From contig JAOZFI010000041.1 in the NCBI GenBank assembly GCA_027491395.1, forward strand, positions 1 through 64,000: a stretch of 64,000 nt of DNA, read 5' to 3'. How positions within the stretch are numbered: position 1 is the stretch's first letter; each line of letters opens with the position of its first letter. Below the pieces are notes generated by a model. That model was not told the origin of the DNA. It searched no databases and worked only from the letters and a program-made list of their open reading frames with translations. Origin of the DNA: Thermoproteota archaeon (GTDB taxonomy: Archaea; Korarchaeota; Korarchaeia; Korarchaeales; Korarchaeaceae). Shown in pieces: positions 46,437 to 55,620 of this stretch. A program made the translations under genes and the position numbers.

Positions 46437-46958
46437 ATGCCCGCTTCGGTCCCGGAGGAACACAAGGCCAGAGCGCCCAGGTCGGTATCTTTCTCCCTCT
46501 ACATAGTGAGTACCTCTAGATCCTCTGGAAAGGGCAAGGAAGACCTAACTGGAGATCTCGCTGAGGGCTTAATAAGGAAAGAAGGTCACAGACTGATCAG
46601 GAGGGAAATAATACCTGACAGACCTAGTGCTATCAGGAATGCCCTCCTCAAGGCAACCCGTGATTCGGATGTCATAATATTCAGCGGAGGGACCGGGCTG
46701 CATCCAACCGATGTAACCCCAGATACGGTGGAGCCTCTCCTAGATAGGAAGATACCGGGATTCGGGGAGCTGTTCAGGTGGTTGAGCTACGAACAGGTGG
46801 GCAGCGCGGCCATGGCAAGCAGAGCTTCCGCTGGGGTCTTCAATGGGTCGCTGGTCTTCCTCCTACCTGGATCTCCGGATGGAGTGGAGCTAGCACTCAC
46901 CAAACTCATACTTCCCGAAGCCGCTCATCTAGTGTACTTGGTCAGGGGAGACCACTAA
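46437..46958 (+). CDS. moaB: Molybdenum cofactor biosynthesis protein MoaB
   Basis: IFSGGTGLHPTDVTPDTVEPLL. Confidence 0.93.
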   Translation: MPASVPEEHKARAPRSVSFSLYIVSTSRSSGKGKEDLTGDLAEGLIRKEGHRLIRREIIPDRPSAIRNALLKATRDSDVIIFSGGTGLHPTDVTPDTVEPLLDRKIPGFGELFRWLSYEQVGSAAMASRASAGVFNGSLVFLLPGSPDGVELALTKLILPEAAHLVYLVRGDH

Positions 46959-48931
46959 CTCCAGATCACCTCTCCCATATCTTCTCCAGCCACTATCCCC
47001 TCCAGTGAGTTGATCTCCTCCCTCAACCTTGGATCTCTGAGAAGTTCCAAGAACCGACTCACCGGCTTGCTCTCCAAGGAACTGCCCTTTATTAGGAAGT
47101 CGTAGTTCTCCTCAGCTAATTTGATGAAATCTAGGCCATAGAGGGATGAAGCAGTCCTTATACCGATACCTACATCTGCAATCCCGTGGTATACTGCTGC
47201 AGCGACTGCATTATGGGACTTAGCCTCGCTCCAGTAGCCCTTTATCCGCCTCCTAACCTCATCGAAATCTAGGCCCAGCGCCTCTGCTTCCCTCCTCAGG
47301 AGAGCATCCAAGAGTATTCTAGTACCCGAACCTTTATTCCTATTGATAAACATGAGATCTTGTCTCTCTATGAGATCTCTTATGGATTTTACGCCCTTTG
47401 GATTACCCTTAGGCAGAATGAGACCCTGCTCCCTTCTGTAGCCCCTTACGAGTATCGCCTTGCCCTTGAACTGGTAGCTGTCCATGAATGGAATGTTATA
47501 GGTCCAGCTATCCGGATCCAAAGCGTGAACTCCCGCTATATCAGCTTCTCTCCTGCTCACCGCTTTGAAGCCACCGGTGGATCCCACAAAAACGGCCTTG
47601 ACGTGGTAACCCTCCCTCCTCAGGTGCGATAGTATCCTTTCCAGTCCTAAGCAATGACTTCCCATGACTGAAACATCGGCTATCTTTGATCCCTTGTAAA
47701 GGTGAACCTCGACGACCTCACCCTCCTCTATTATCTCCTCGTTCTTCTCCATGATCACAAAACCATCCGCTCTGGAGAGCGTGGTTATTGCCTCGGAACC
47801 CGTGGGGACTGGGAAAGTGAGGTGGTGATCCCCTTCCTTCACTACGTGGACCGGTAGTAGATCCTTCCTTCCCTTCTCCCCGAAGATCCTCTCAGCTGCG
47901 ATTGCCTTTACGATTCCCTCGCTCTCCTCAAATCTACCACTCCACTTCCTAATGAGGGGAGAGATCAGGGATTGATAGATGGTCATCGCGCTGGTGGGGT
48001 ATCCGGGGAGTCCTATAATGAGTTTCCCTCTCGATTCCGCTATGACAGTCGGCTTACCCGGATGTATGGCGATGCCGTGAACTAGCACGCCGGGAGGTCC
48101 CAGCTCCTCGAGAATACGGTACATCACATCCCCGGCGCCCACGCTGGTGCTGCCGGAGAGTATCACCATATCGAAAATGTCCAAGGCCTCCTCCAATGCC
48201 CTCTTGATGGCGTCGTGATCATCGGGAAGTATGCCGAGCCTCTCTGGAATGCCACCATCCTCAACTATGGAGGAGAACACCGTGAAGGAATTGACATCAT
48301 ATATCTTCCCGAAGTCGAGAGGTTCGCCCGGTTGGACTATCTCATCGCCCGTCGAGAATATTCCCACCTTGGGAGGAGAAAGGACCTTCACCTTAGTCCG
48401 GCCAACCGCGGCCAGTACTCCTATCTCACGTGCGGACAGGAGCGTATCGGAGTAGATGACCGTCTCTCCCCTTCTTATATCTGAGCCAGCTCCGTGGATA
48501 TTCTCCCCCGGGGATATGGCCCTGAAAACGAGGAGCGAATTTCCGTCCCTGACTGTATGCTCCTCCATGACCACGGCGTTGGCCCCCTTAGGGATGGGGG
48601 CTCCTGTGGCTATCTCCACCGCCTCTCCCTCATCAACGATCCCTAGGAAGGGATGGCCGGCCGCAGCCTTACCGATGACTCTCAGCTTAGCTGGACGATC
48701 CTCATCGACCCAGAAGGTGTCTTCCGCCCTCAGAGCATAACCGTCAACGGCCGCACGGTCGAACCCCGGTACGTCCACATCCGATACCACGTCTTCAGCC
48801 ACCACCCTCCCTAGAGCACCTTCAATGGGAACCTCCTCGATGGTCTTGGGTCTAGAATAACTGATCAGGAGGTTTAGAACCTCTCCAAACTCCCTGAGCT
48901 CCCTGAAGACCTTCCTCATAGCTTGAGCCAC
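46955..48931 (-). CDS. moeA: MoeA fused to periplasmic-binding-like C-terminal domain
   Basis: MoeA motifs (GFDRAAVDGYALR, SGSTSVGAGDVMYRI) + C-terminal PBP-like NRNKGSGTRILLD. Confidence 0.93.
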   Translation of the reverse strand: MAQAMRKVFRELREFGEVLNLLISYSRPKTIEEVPIEGALGRVVAEDVVSDVDVPGFDRAAVDGYALRAEDTFWVDEDRPAKLRVIGKAAAGHPFLGIVDEGEAVEIATGAPIPKGANAVVMEEHTVRDGNSLLVFRAISPGENIHGAGSDIRRGETVIYSDTLLSAREIGVLAAVGRTKVKVLSPPKVGIFSTGDEIVQPGEPLDFGKIYDVNSFTVFSSIVEDGGIPERLGILPDDHDAIKRALEEALDIFDMVILSGSTSVGAGDVMYRILEELGPPGVLVHGIAIHPGKPTVIAESRGKLIIGLPGYPTSAMTIYQSLISPLIRKWSGRFEESEGIVKAIAAERIFGEKGRKDLLPVHVVKEGDHHLTFPVPTGSEAITTLSRADGFVIMEKNEEIIEEGEVVEVHLYKGSKIADVSVMGSHCLGLERILSHLRREGYHVKAVFVGSTGGFKAVSRREADIAGVHALDPDSWTYNIPFMDSYQFKGKAILVRGYRREQGLILPKGNPKGVKSIRDLIERQDLMFINRNKGSGTRILLDALLRREAEALGLDFDEVRRRIKGYWSEAKSHNAVAAAVYHGIADVGIGIRTASSLYGLDFIKLAEENYDFLIKGSSLESKPVSRFLELLRDPRLREEINSLEGIVAGEDMGEVIWS

Positions 48932-50157
48932 CTCCTGTAAACGAGCACATCCACCTCACTGCCGGCCTCGTATCCCTCCACATCTTCCGGCACCACCACG
49001 AATCCATCGGCTTGGGTAAGTGAGGAGATTATTCCTGAGCCACTGACTCTCACGGGCGTAGCTAGTAAGGCATCACTCTCCCGCCTGAGCTTAACCCTCA
49101 CGTAATGTCTGACGCCAGGTCTCGAAGCTATCCTCCTGTCAAGGCGAGCCCTAACCCTCGGCCACTGGAGAATCCCTTCCACGCCTGAAAGCCTCGCCAA
49201 TACCGGGAGGAGCACCTCCATGGCCGCGACCATAGCCGCAACAGGGCTCCCCGGAAGTCCTACCAACGGGGTTCCGTCGATCATAGCTAGGAGAGTGGGC
49301 TTTCCCGGCATTATGCTCAATCCGTGAAACACTATCTCCCCACCCAAGGACCCCACGATCTTGGGGACTAGATCCCTCTCTCCGACGCTTGTACCGGCTA
49401 TCGTGACTATTAGATCTCCATCCATCCCCCTCTCTACCATTTCCCTTAGCTCCTCTTCATCGTCCTTAGCTATACCCAAGTATTTAGGAACGGCTAGATC
49501 CGAGATCATAGACTCTAGGGCATACCTGTTGGAGTTGACTATTTTACCCTTACCGAGAGGGGATCCAAGCTCCACAAGCTCGCTTCCCGTACTGATTATA
49601 GAGACTCTGGGCTTCTGAAATACCCTAACTTCAGTAATGTTCAGAGAGGCCAAGAGGAGCATCTCGAACGGACCTATAACCGTGCCCCTCTTCAAAACGG
49701 TATCTCCCCTCGACACATCGCTGCCCCTCCTATCAACGTTCGCACCGGGAGGAACCTGCCTTATTATCTCGACGTGGTTCCCAGATCTCTTCGAGAACTC
49801 CAGCGGTACTACGGCATCAGCCCCATCAGGTAAGTACGCGCCAGTGGCTATTTCCACTGCTTCTCCCTCTCTTATCCTCACTTCCGACTCGTCTCCTGGC
49901 CTGAGCCTCCCAACCACCTTCAGCACAACCGGATTGGATGCTGTTGCGCCGAAAGTGTCGGATGATCTAACCGCGTATCCATCGAAAGCGGCCCTATGGA
50001 AGGGGGGGATGTCGATGGGAGAGATCACGTCTTCGGCTAGAACTCGATTCCTTGCCTCATTCAGGACGACCTCCTCGGGTGAGGTTGGGTGAAGGTATGT
50101 TAAATAGGTAGCAAGCGCCTGTCCTATGGGAGTTAGCCTCTTGAAGATGCGGGTCAT
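48916..50157 (-). CDS. moeA: Molybdopterin molybdenumtransferase MoeA (second copy)
   Basis: FHRAAFDGYAVRSSDT, AGTSVGERDLVP, LVGLPGSPVAAMVA. Confidence 0.94.
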   Translation of the reverse strand: MTRIFKRLTPIGQALATYLTYLHPTSPEEVVLNEARNRVLAEDVISPIDIPPFHRAAFDGYAVRSSDTFGATASNPVVLKVVGRLRPGDESEVRIREGEAVEIATGAYLPDGADAVVPLEFSKRSGNHVEIIRQVPPGANVDRRGSDVSRGDTVLKRGTVIGPFEMLLLASLNITEVRVFQKPRVSIISTGSELVELGSPLGKGKIVNSNRYALESMISDLAVPKYLGIAKDDEEELREMVERGMDGDLIVTIAGTSVGERDLVPKIVGSLGGEIVFHGLSIMPGKPTLLAMIDGTPLVGLPGSPVAAMVAAMEVLLPVLARLSGVEGILQWPRVRARLDRRIASRPGVRHYVRVKLRRESDALLATPVRVSGSGIISSLTQADGFVVVPEDVEGYEAGSEVDVLVYRRWLKL

Positions 50158-50216
50158 CGGGGGAAGGACGTGTTAATCTATAAATTAGCTTTCGCCCACA
50201 TCCGGGAGGATGTACT

Positions 50217-51032
50217 TTGGCGGAGGATAAGGAGGCGCCGCTGCAGGAGCACATCATTGAGCTGCTTGAGAGATTGAGAAGGGTGTTAATAGCCCTCATA
50301 ATAACCTCGGGCATCGTGGTCGTTATCCCCTCTCAGCTGGTGGAGTGGAGGTGGGATGGGTACACTCCCCTAGTGTTTTACGTGATGAAGAAAATGCAGG
50401 AGGATCTCACTAACGTCCACAATCCAGTAGTGGAGCCAATAGCTTCCTTTTTCGGGATAAAGGAGCTCCCTGTGGAACTTATAGCCCATAGCTGGCTGGA
50501 TTCCATAGAGGTAATTCTCCAGCTCTCCCTCCTGATGGGTTTAGTTATAGCATCTCCTTACGTGGCTAAGCAGATATATGAGTACTTGGAGCCGGCCCTC
50601 GAGGAGAGAGAAAAGAAGGTGCTCGTTCCATTTTCACTCCTCTTCTTCCTGCTGTTCGCCTTAGGTGTCGTGTACGCTTATTTCGTCATCCTTCCATTGA
50701 CGTTCTTCTTCCTCTCTTGGCTTTATCTCCTAGGCGGGGTTAAGCTCATATTCTCCGTCAAGGAATTCTACTCATTCGCCATAGTGGGGATGCTCACTAC
50801 CGGGCTATCGTTCACCTTCCCTCTAGTGGTCGCCTTGGCATCTTACTTGGACATAATAACGCCAGACACTCTGAAGAAGAACTGGAGGTACGTGGTGTTC
50901 GTGATAATGGTTGTGACCGCCGTAATAACTCCAGATCCCACTCCAGTCTCCATGATAGCGCTGGCTATCCCGTTCCTAGCGCTATACGTGCTCTCCTATC
51001 TACTAGCCAAAAAAGTGCACAGGAAAAGCTGA
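50217..51032 (+). CDS. tatC: Sec-independent translocase TatC
   Basis: EHIIELLERLRRVLIA; 6 TM; VITPDPTPVSMIALAIPFLALY. Confidence 0.95.
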   Translation: MAEDKEAPLQEHIIELLERLRRVLIALIITSGIVVVIPSQLVEWRWDGYTPLVFYVMKKMQEDLTNVHNPVVEPIASFFGIKELPVELIAHSWLDSIEVILQLSLLMGLVIASPYVAKQIYEYLEPALEEREKKVLVPFSLLFFLLFALGVVYAYFVILPLTFFFLSWLYLLGGVKLIFSVKEFYSFAIVGMLTTGLSFTFPLVVALASYLDIITPDTLKKNWRYVVFVIMVVTAVITPDPTPVSMIALAIPFLALYVLSYLLAKKVHRKS

Positions 51033-51067
51033 AAGCTTGGAAATACGGCGAAAAGTTTAATGAGGGG

Positions 51068-51511
51068 TTACTCCTCCGACCCCTTCTTCTTAGCTGCTAG
51101 GGCCTTTATCTCCTCCATGAGCTCCTCATCAGTCTTACCGGTTACGTCTATTCCCAGGCTCAAGGCAAGCTCTCTGATCTCACTGCTGCTCTTCTTGGTC
51201 TTCTCCTCCTTCTCCTCCTTGGAGGTCACTCCGCTGCTGGCCTTTCTGAATTCGTTTATGGCCTCGCCCATGGATCTAGCCAGCTCCGGGAGCCTTCTGG
51301 GCCCGAAGAGAAGTAAAGCGATCACTATTATTATCAGGAGCTCAGTCCATCCTATCGGCCCGAACTGCATTAGCTTAAGGGTCAAGCCCGCCATTCCAGA
51401 GAGCAAAGCATCACCCGAACCATATCCCACATGACACATATATCTCTTTTTCCCCAGCGGAATGGTCGCCAAGGTTTCTAACCGTCTCCATGGACAACGG
51501 CCTATATACAA
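51068..51511 (-). CDS. tatA: TatA-type twin-arginine translocase subunit (true start probably internal, near MAGLTLKLMQFGPIG)
   Basis: GWTELLIIIVIALLLFGPRRLPELARSMGEAINEFRKA. Confidence 0.92.
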   Translation of the reverse strand: MYIGRCPWRRLETLATIPLGKKRYMCHVGYGSGDALLSGMAGLTLKLMQFGPIGWTELLIIIVIALLLFGPRRLPELARSMGEAINEFRKASSGVTSKEEKEEKTKKSSSEIRELALSLGIDVTGKTDEELMEEIKALAAKKKGSEE

Positions 51512-51545
51512 TCAAACTTTTTGTATGCTCCTTCGTGTGGAGAGG

Positions 51546-52556
51546 ATGCGTATAATCCTGATGGGTATGGGAGTCGTAGGACAAGCATTCTTGGAGCTGC
51601 TTGAGCTTGAAAAGGCGGATCTATACCGGAAATACGGCCTCCATCCTGTGGTGGTGGCGGCGTCGGACTCCAACTCGATGGTATACAATCCCAGGGGATT
51701 GGATGTGCAGAGGCTCCTGAACCATAAGAGGTCTGAAGGGACTTTGCACGGCTTTCCCGATGAGGTTCAAGGTATGGACTTGGTGAGGGAGGTGGAAGCG
51801 GAGGTGGTTATCGATGTCACGCCATCCAACTTCAGGACCGGAGAACCAGGGATCTCACATCTCAGGGCAGCACTGCAGACCGGTAAACACGTTATAACAG
51901 CAAACAAGGGCCCTCTAGCCCTAGAAATGCCCGCACTAGTGGAGATGTTTCAACACAAGGGCCTCAGACTTCTCTTCAGCGGGACGGTTGGAGGAGGTAC
52001 GCCTTTCCTCAGATTCGTTGGAAAGTGCCTGTCAGGTGAGAAGATAGTATCGATAAGGGGGGTGATCAACGGAACTACTAATTACATACTCAACCGGATG
52101 GAGGACGGAATATCGTTCCGAGAGGCGCTGAGAGAGGCTCAAGAGAAGGGATACGCCGAGGCAGATCCGAGTAACGATGTGGATGGGTGGGATTCCGCTG
52201 CCAAACTAGTTATACTCTCGAACTGGGCCATGGATCTAGGCGTGACATTGAAGGATGTGTCCGTGCGTGGCATCAGGGATGTGGAGATAACTGAGGATAT
52301 GCTCTCCAGAGGAAAGACCGTTAGGTTGATAGCTACGGCCGATGAATCTGGCCTCAGGGTCCAACCGGAGGAGATCGATAGGAGGGATCCGCTGGTGGTT
52401 CCAGGCGCCCTAAATGCCGTCTCTTTCATTGCAGAGATATCTGGGAGGCACACCTTGATAGGCAAGGGAGCGGGCGGGAGGGAAACCGCCGCCGCCCTGA
52501 TGAGGGATCTGGTGGAACTGAAGATGTACTTGGGAGGTGTCGAGCCTTGCTCATAA
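51546..52556 (+). CDS. hom: Homoserine dehydrogenase
   Basis: ILMGMGVVGQAFLELL, VITANKGPLA, GTVGGGTPFLRF, GVINGTTNYILNRM. Confidence 0.94.
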   Translation: MRIILMGMGVVGQAFLELLELEKADLYRKYGLHPVVVAASDSNSMVYNPRGLDVQRLLNHKRSEGTLHGFPDEVQGMDLVREVEAEVVIDVTPSNFRTGEPGISHLRAALQTGKHVITANKGPLALEMPALVEMFQHKGLRLLFSGTVGGGTPFLRFVGKCLSGEKIVSIRGVINGTTNYILNRMEDGISFREALREAQEKGYAEADPSNDVDGWDSAAKLVILSNWAMDLGVTLKDVSVRGIRDVEITEDMLSRGKTVRLIATADESGLRVQPEEIDRRDPLVVPGALNAVSFIAEISGRHTLIGKGAGGRETAAALMRDLVELKMYLGGVEPCS

Positions 52557-53929
52557 TGAAGTTCGGAGGGTCCATACTTGAGGGGGCTGGGGATCTCCGA
52601 TCCATAGCGGATTATCTGAAGGGTTTGCTGGAGGAGGAGAGGATAGTAGCTGTAATCTCCGCCCTTAAGGGGGTCACTGACCATCTACTCAAGATCGGTG
52701 AGCTAGCTGCGTTAGGAGACGAACTTGCAGTCACGAAAGAGCTACAATCCTTGAGTGAGAAGCACCTGAGTATATGTGAAGACTTAGGACTGACTTGCCA
52801 GGCTGTCAGGAAGGAGTTGGAGAAGCTTGAGAAGATAGTGATAGGGATAACTTATATTGGGGAGATCACACCCAGACTGAGAGATCTTATAGCTTCTATG
52901 GGAGAGAACTTGTCTGGAAGCATTCTGTCCGAGCTGCTCCAGAAGGAGGGCGTTAAATCTAGGTTCCTAACGGGAGGAGAGGCCGGTATAGTCACGGATG
53001 ACTCTCATGGCGAGGCTAACCCGCTCCTCAAAGCCACTCGCGTTTACGTGAGGAGCAGGCTCCTCCCACTACTCGAAGACACACTGCCCGTTGTGGCTGG
53101 CTTCTCTGGTCTCTCCCAAGAGGGTAGAGTCACGACGTTGGGGCGGGGAGGGAGTGACCTGACTGCGGTCCTCCTCGGATCCTCTTTAGGGTCTAGGGAG
53201 GTTTGGTTATGGACCAATGTGGACGGTCTGCTTACCGCCGACCCGAGGATAGTTGAGGACGCCCGCCTGATCAAGCAAGTCTCTTACAGAGAGGCCATAG
53301 AGCTAGCGTACTTCGGTGCTAAGAGGATGCACCCCAGGTTCTTGGAGCCAGCTATGGCGACCTCCACCCCTGTGAGGATAAGGAACTTCCGTAACATGAA
53401 GTCCCCGGGCACTCTCATTTCCAGCAGGGAGGTGAGGAGCAAGGAAGTGGTTAAAGCCGTGGGTTTGAGGAGAGGAGTATCCATAATAACGGTCAGGGGC
53501 GTCGGGATGATCGGGCGTCCCGGAACGGCCGGTCGGTTGTTCTCACTCTTGGGGGATAATGGGATCAATGTGCTCATGATCTCCCAGAGCATCTCAGAGT
53601 CGGACATCTCGATAGTCTTGGAGGCAGAAGAGGCTGAGAGGGCGAGGGGTATAATGGAAGCTAGGCTCTTGGGGCCCATATTCAAAGAGGTCCTCTTGGA
53701 TAGGGGGTGCTCCGTAGTGGCCGCTATAGGATCTGGGATGAGGGGCACTCCCGGTGTCGCCTCCCGTGTCTTCGGAGCAGTCTCCGCGAGAGGCATAAAC
53801 GTGAAGATGATAGCTCAGGGATCCTCCGAGGTCAATATATCGTTCGTGGTCGATGAAACCGATGGAGAAGAGGCTGTGAGGGCATTACACGACGAATTCG
53901 AGCTGGGTAAGGAAGGAGAGGACCTCTGA
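52547..53929 (+). CDS. lysC: Aspartate kinase
   Basis: MKFGGSILEGAGDLRSIADYL; GRGGSDLTAVLLGSSL; two ACT domains. Confidence 0.93.
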   Translation: MLIMKFGGSILEGAGDLRSIADYLKGLLEEERIVAVISALKGVTDHLLKIGELAALGDELAVTKELQSLSEKHLSICEDLGLTCQAVRKELEKLEKIVIGITYIGEITPRLRDLIASMGENLSGSILSELLQKEGVKSRFLTGGEAGIVTDDSHGEANPLLKATRVYVRSRLLPLLEDTLPVVAGFSGLSQEGRVTTLGRGGSDLTAVLLGSSLGSREVWLWTNVDGLLTADPRIVEDARLIKQVSYREAIELAYFGAKRMHPRFLEPAMATSTPVRIRNFRNMKSPGTLISSREVRSKEVVKAVGLRRGVSIITVRGVGMIGRPGTAGRLFSLLGDNGINVLMISQSISESDISIVLEAEEAERARGIMEARLLGPIFKEVLLDRGCSVVAAIGSGMRGTPGVASRVFGAVSARGINVKMIAQGSSEVNISFVVDETDGEEAVRALHDEFELGKEGEDL

Positions 53930-53940
53930 GTCTCGCTCGA

Positions 53941-53952
53941 AAACTTATATTT
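53941..53952 (+). promoter_or_regulatory. TATA box of tRNA-Thr(TGT)
   Basis: AAACTTATATTT about 27 bp before tRNA 5' end. Confidence 0.5.
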
Positions 53953-53974
53953 GATGAGTCATCCCTTATGTTTG

Positions 53975-54047
53975 GCCCCGGTAGCTCAGTTGGCAGAGCG
54001 GCCGCCTTGTAAGCGGCAGGTCGGGGGTTCGAGACCCCCCCGGGGCT
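53975..54047 (+). tRNA. tRNA-Thr(TGT)
   Basis: GCCCCGG/CCGGGGC; loop CTTGTAA; discriminator T; TATA-like AAACTTATAT upstream. Confidence 0.95.
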
Positions 54048-54050
54048 CTA

Positions 54051-54815
54051 TCACAGCTCTACCATGCCCTCGATCTCTACTCTCTTGACGACCTCACGGA
54101 CCCCGGCTACGATAGAGTACTCCCTATTCAGACCCTCTATTTGGTGTTTGTTCACCAAAACGGTTCCTCCTGCCTCCTTAACCATCAGAAGGCCAGCGGC
54201 CAGATCCACTATTCTTAAATCCCCTCTGAGATCGATGAGTGCGTCTATCCTACCCTCTGCCACCAGAGCTAAGCCCAAGGCAACAGACCCCAAATCCCTC
54301 CTTGCTATATGCTTGAATCCCAATCTCTCCTTGGTTACCGAGTCGTTCCTCTGACAAGGTGCGTAGATAACTGGTGTACCCCTGAAGTCTCTTGTCCTCA
54401 CCTCGTTCCCGTTCTTGAAGGCACCTCCTCCCTTGATGGCGTGATAGAGGTCTCCCCTGAACAGGTCCAGTATAACCGCCATCTCGAGGTCCTTCAGAGA
54501 GTAGGAGGAGGAATAGGCCACGGAGACACAGGCGAAAGGAATTCCCCTGTCGGCATTGGAACTACCGTCCACGGGATCGATGAGGATGATTCCTCTCTCT
54601 TGTCCCTCGATAAGTCCGCTCTCCTCGCTGAGTATGCTCGGATATCTTTCCCTCTCCTCTAACCATGCAGAGAGAGCCTCCTGCGCGGCCTCGTCCACTG
54701 CTCTAGCGGTGTCCCCTCCAGCGCTAACGTAGGAATATTCCCTGTCAGCTCCTATGAAGGGAAGAGCCTTCTCCTTTATTTTCAGGGTGAGGTCAACTAG
54801 CTCACTTAGGTCTAT
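54051..54815 (-). CDS. Inositol monophosphatase/fructose-1,6-bisphosphatase family; no canonical start codon (ATA at 54815 proposed)
   Basis: GGDTARAVDEAAQEAL, SEESG, ILIDPVDGSSNADRGIPF; frame open 5' of track start 54698. Confidence 0.82.
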   Translation of the reverse strand: MDLSELVDLTLKIKEKALPFIGADREYSYVSAGGDTARAVDEAAQEALSAWLEERERYPSILSEESGLIEGQERGIILIDPVDGSSNADRGIPFACVSVAYSSSYSLKDLEMAVILDLFRGDLYHAIKGGGAFKNGNEVRTRDFRGTPVIYAPCQRNDSVTKERLGFKHIARRDLGSVALGLALVAEGRIDALIDLRGDLRIVDLAAGLLMVKEAGGTVLVNKHQIEGLNREYSIVAGVREVVKRVEIEGMVEL

Positions 54816-54838
54816 CCCCGAACCCCCCGAAAAAGGTG

Positions 54839-55100
54839 TTAGGAGGAGATACCCTTCACCCGACTGTCGAACCTGAGCCAGTTCTCGTAGGCGGAGGGTT
54901 CTCTCTCCTTGAGATAGTTAAGCACGAATTCCCTGATCTCTGAGCTATCCACTACATCTTTACCCTTGAATTTCTCCTGCACCGCCTTGGCAACCTCATC
55001 AGCCAACTCAACGGAAGCTCCGGCCTTAATTGCGGCCGCAACTATCTTTACGGGAAGGAACTCCTCCTCGGTCCCGGTGCTTCTCTTCCTCACCTTCATG
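54839..55100 (-). CDS. Stand-alone ATP-cone domain protein
   Basis: MKVRKRSTGTEEEFLPVKIVAAAIKAGASVELADEVAKAVQEKF...VDSSEIREFVLNYLKEREPSAYENWLRF; SD AGGTGATGGC. Confidence 0.8.
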
Positions 55101-55194
55101 CCATCACCTGGGGAGCTGCCGACCTGAATACGAAAAACTTTCACTCCCCAGGGGTACGGTTAAAAGGGGGTGCGGGAAGGCCGAGGTGATCACC

Positions 55195-55611
55195 ATGAAC
55201 ATAGCCGTGAGGGTAATGAGGGTTCAGGCCGAGAGATACGTGGAGCCAGAGGATCCGCTGCCGCCTAACCTACAGATTTCCGTTAACATGAACCTAGGGA
55301 AGATGGAGGGTTCTAAGGAGAGAGCCAAAGGTAAGTTCCTCATAGATGTGAGTTACCAACCTTCCGTGGCCAGAATAACTGTGGAGGGCAGGGTCATCAT
55401 AACCGGCAAGAAAGACGAGATAGAGAGGATGCTGAGGGATATAGGAAACGGTAAGATGCCTCAGCCTGTGGTCCAAGCCGTATACGCGGCGGGCTTCGCG
55501 GAGGCGGTTATGCTATGTAGATCGGTGGGTGTGCCTCCACCCTTGCCGCCGTTACCCCAGCCGCAGCCCGAGGTCAAAGGTAAGGCAGAGGGAATGGAAT
55601 ACTCACTGTGA
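55195..55611 (+). CDS. Hypothetical protein, beta-rich with Pro-rich tail (possibly SecB-like fold)
   Basis: SD GAGGTGATCACC immediately before ATG 55195. Confidence 0.7.
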   Translation: MNIAVRVMRVQAERYVEPEDPLPPNLQISVNMNLGKMEGSKERAKGKFLIDVSYQPSVARITVEGRVIITGKKDEIERMLRDIGNGKMPQPVVQAVYAAGFAEAVMLCRSVGVPPPLPPLPQPQPEVKGKAEGMEYSL

Positions 55612-55620
55612 GGGATCCCC

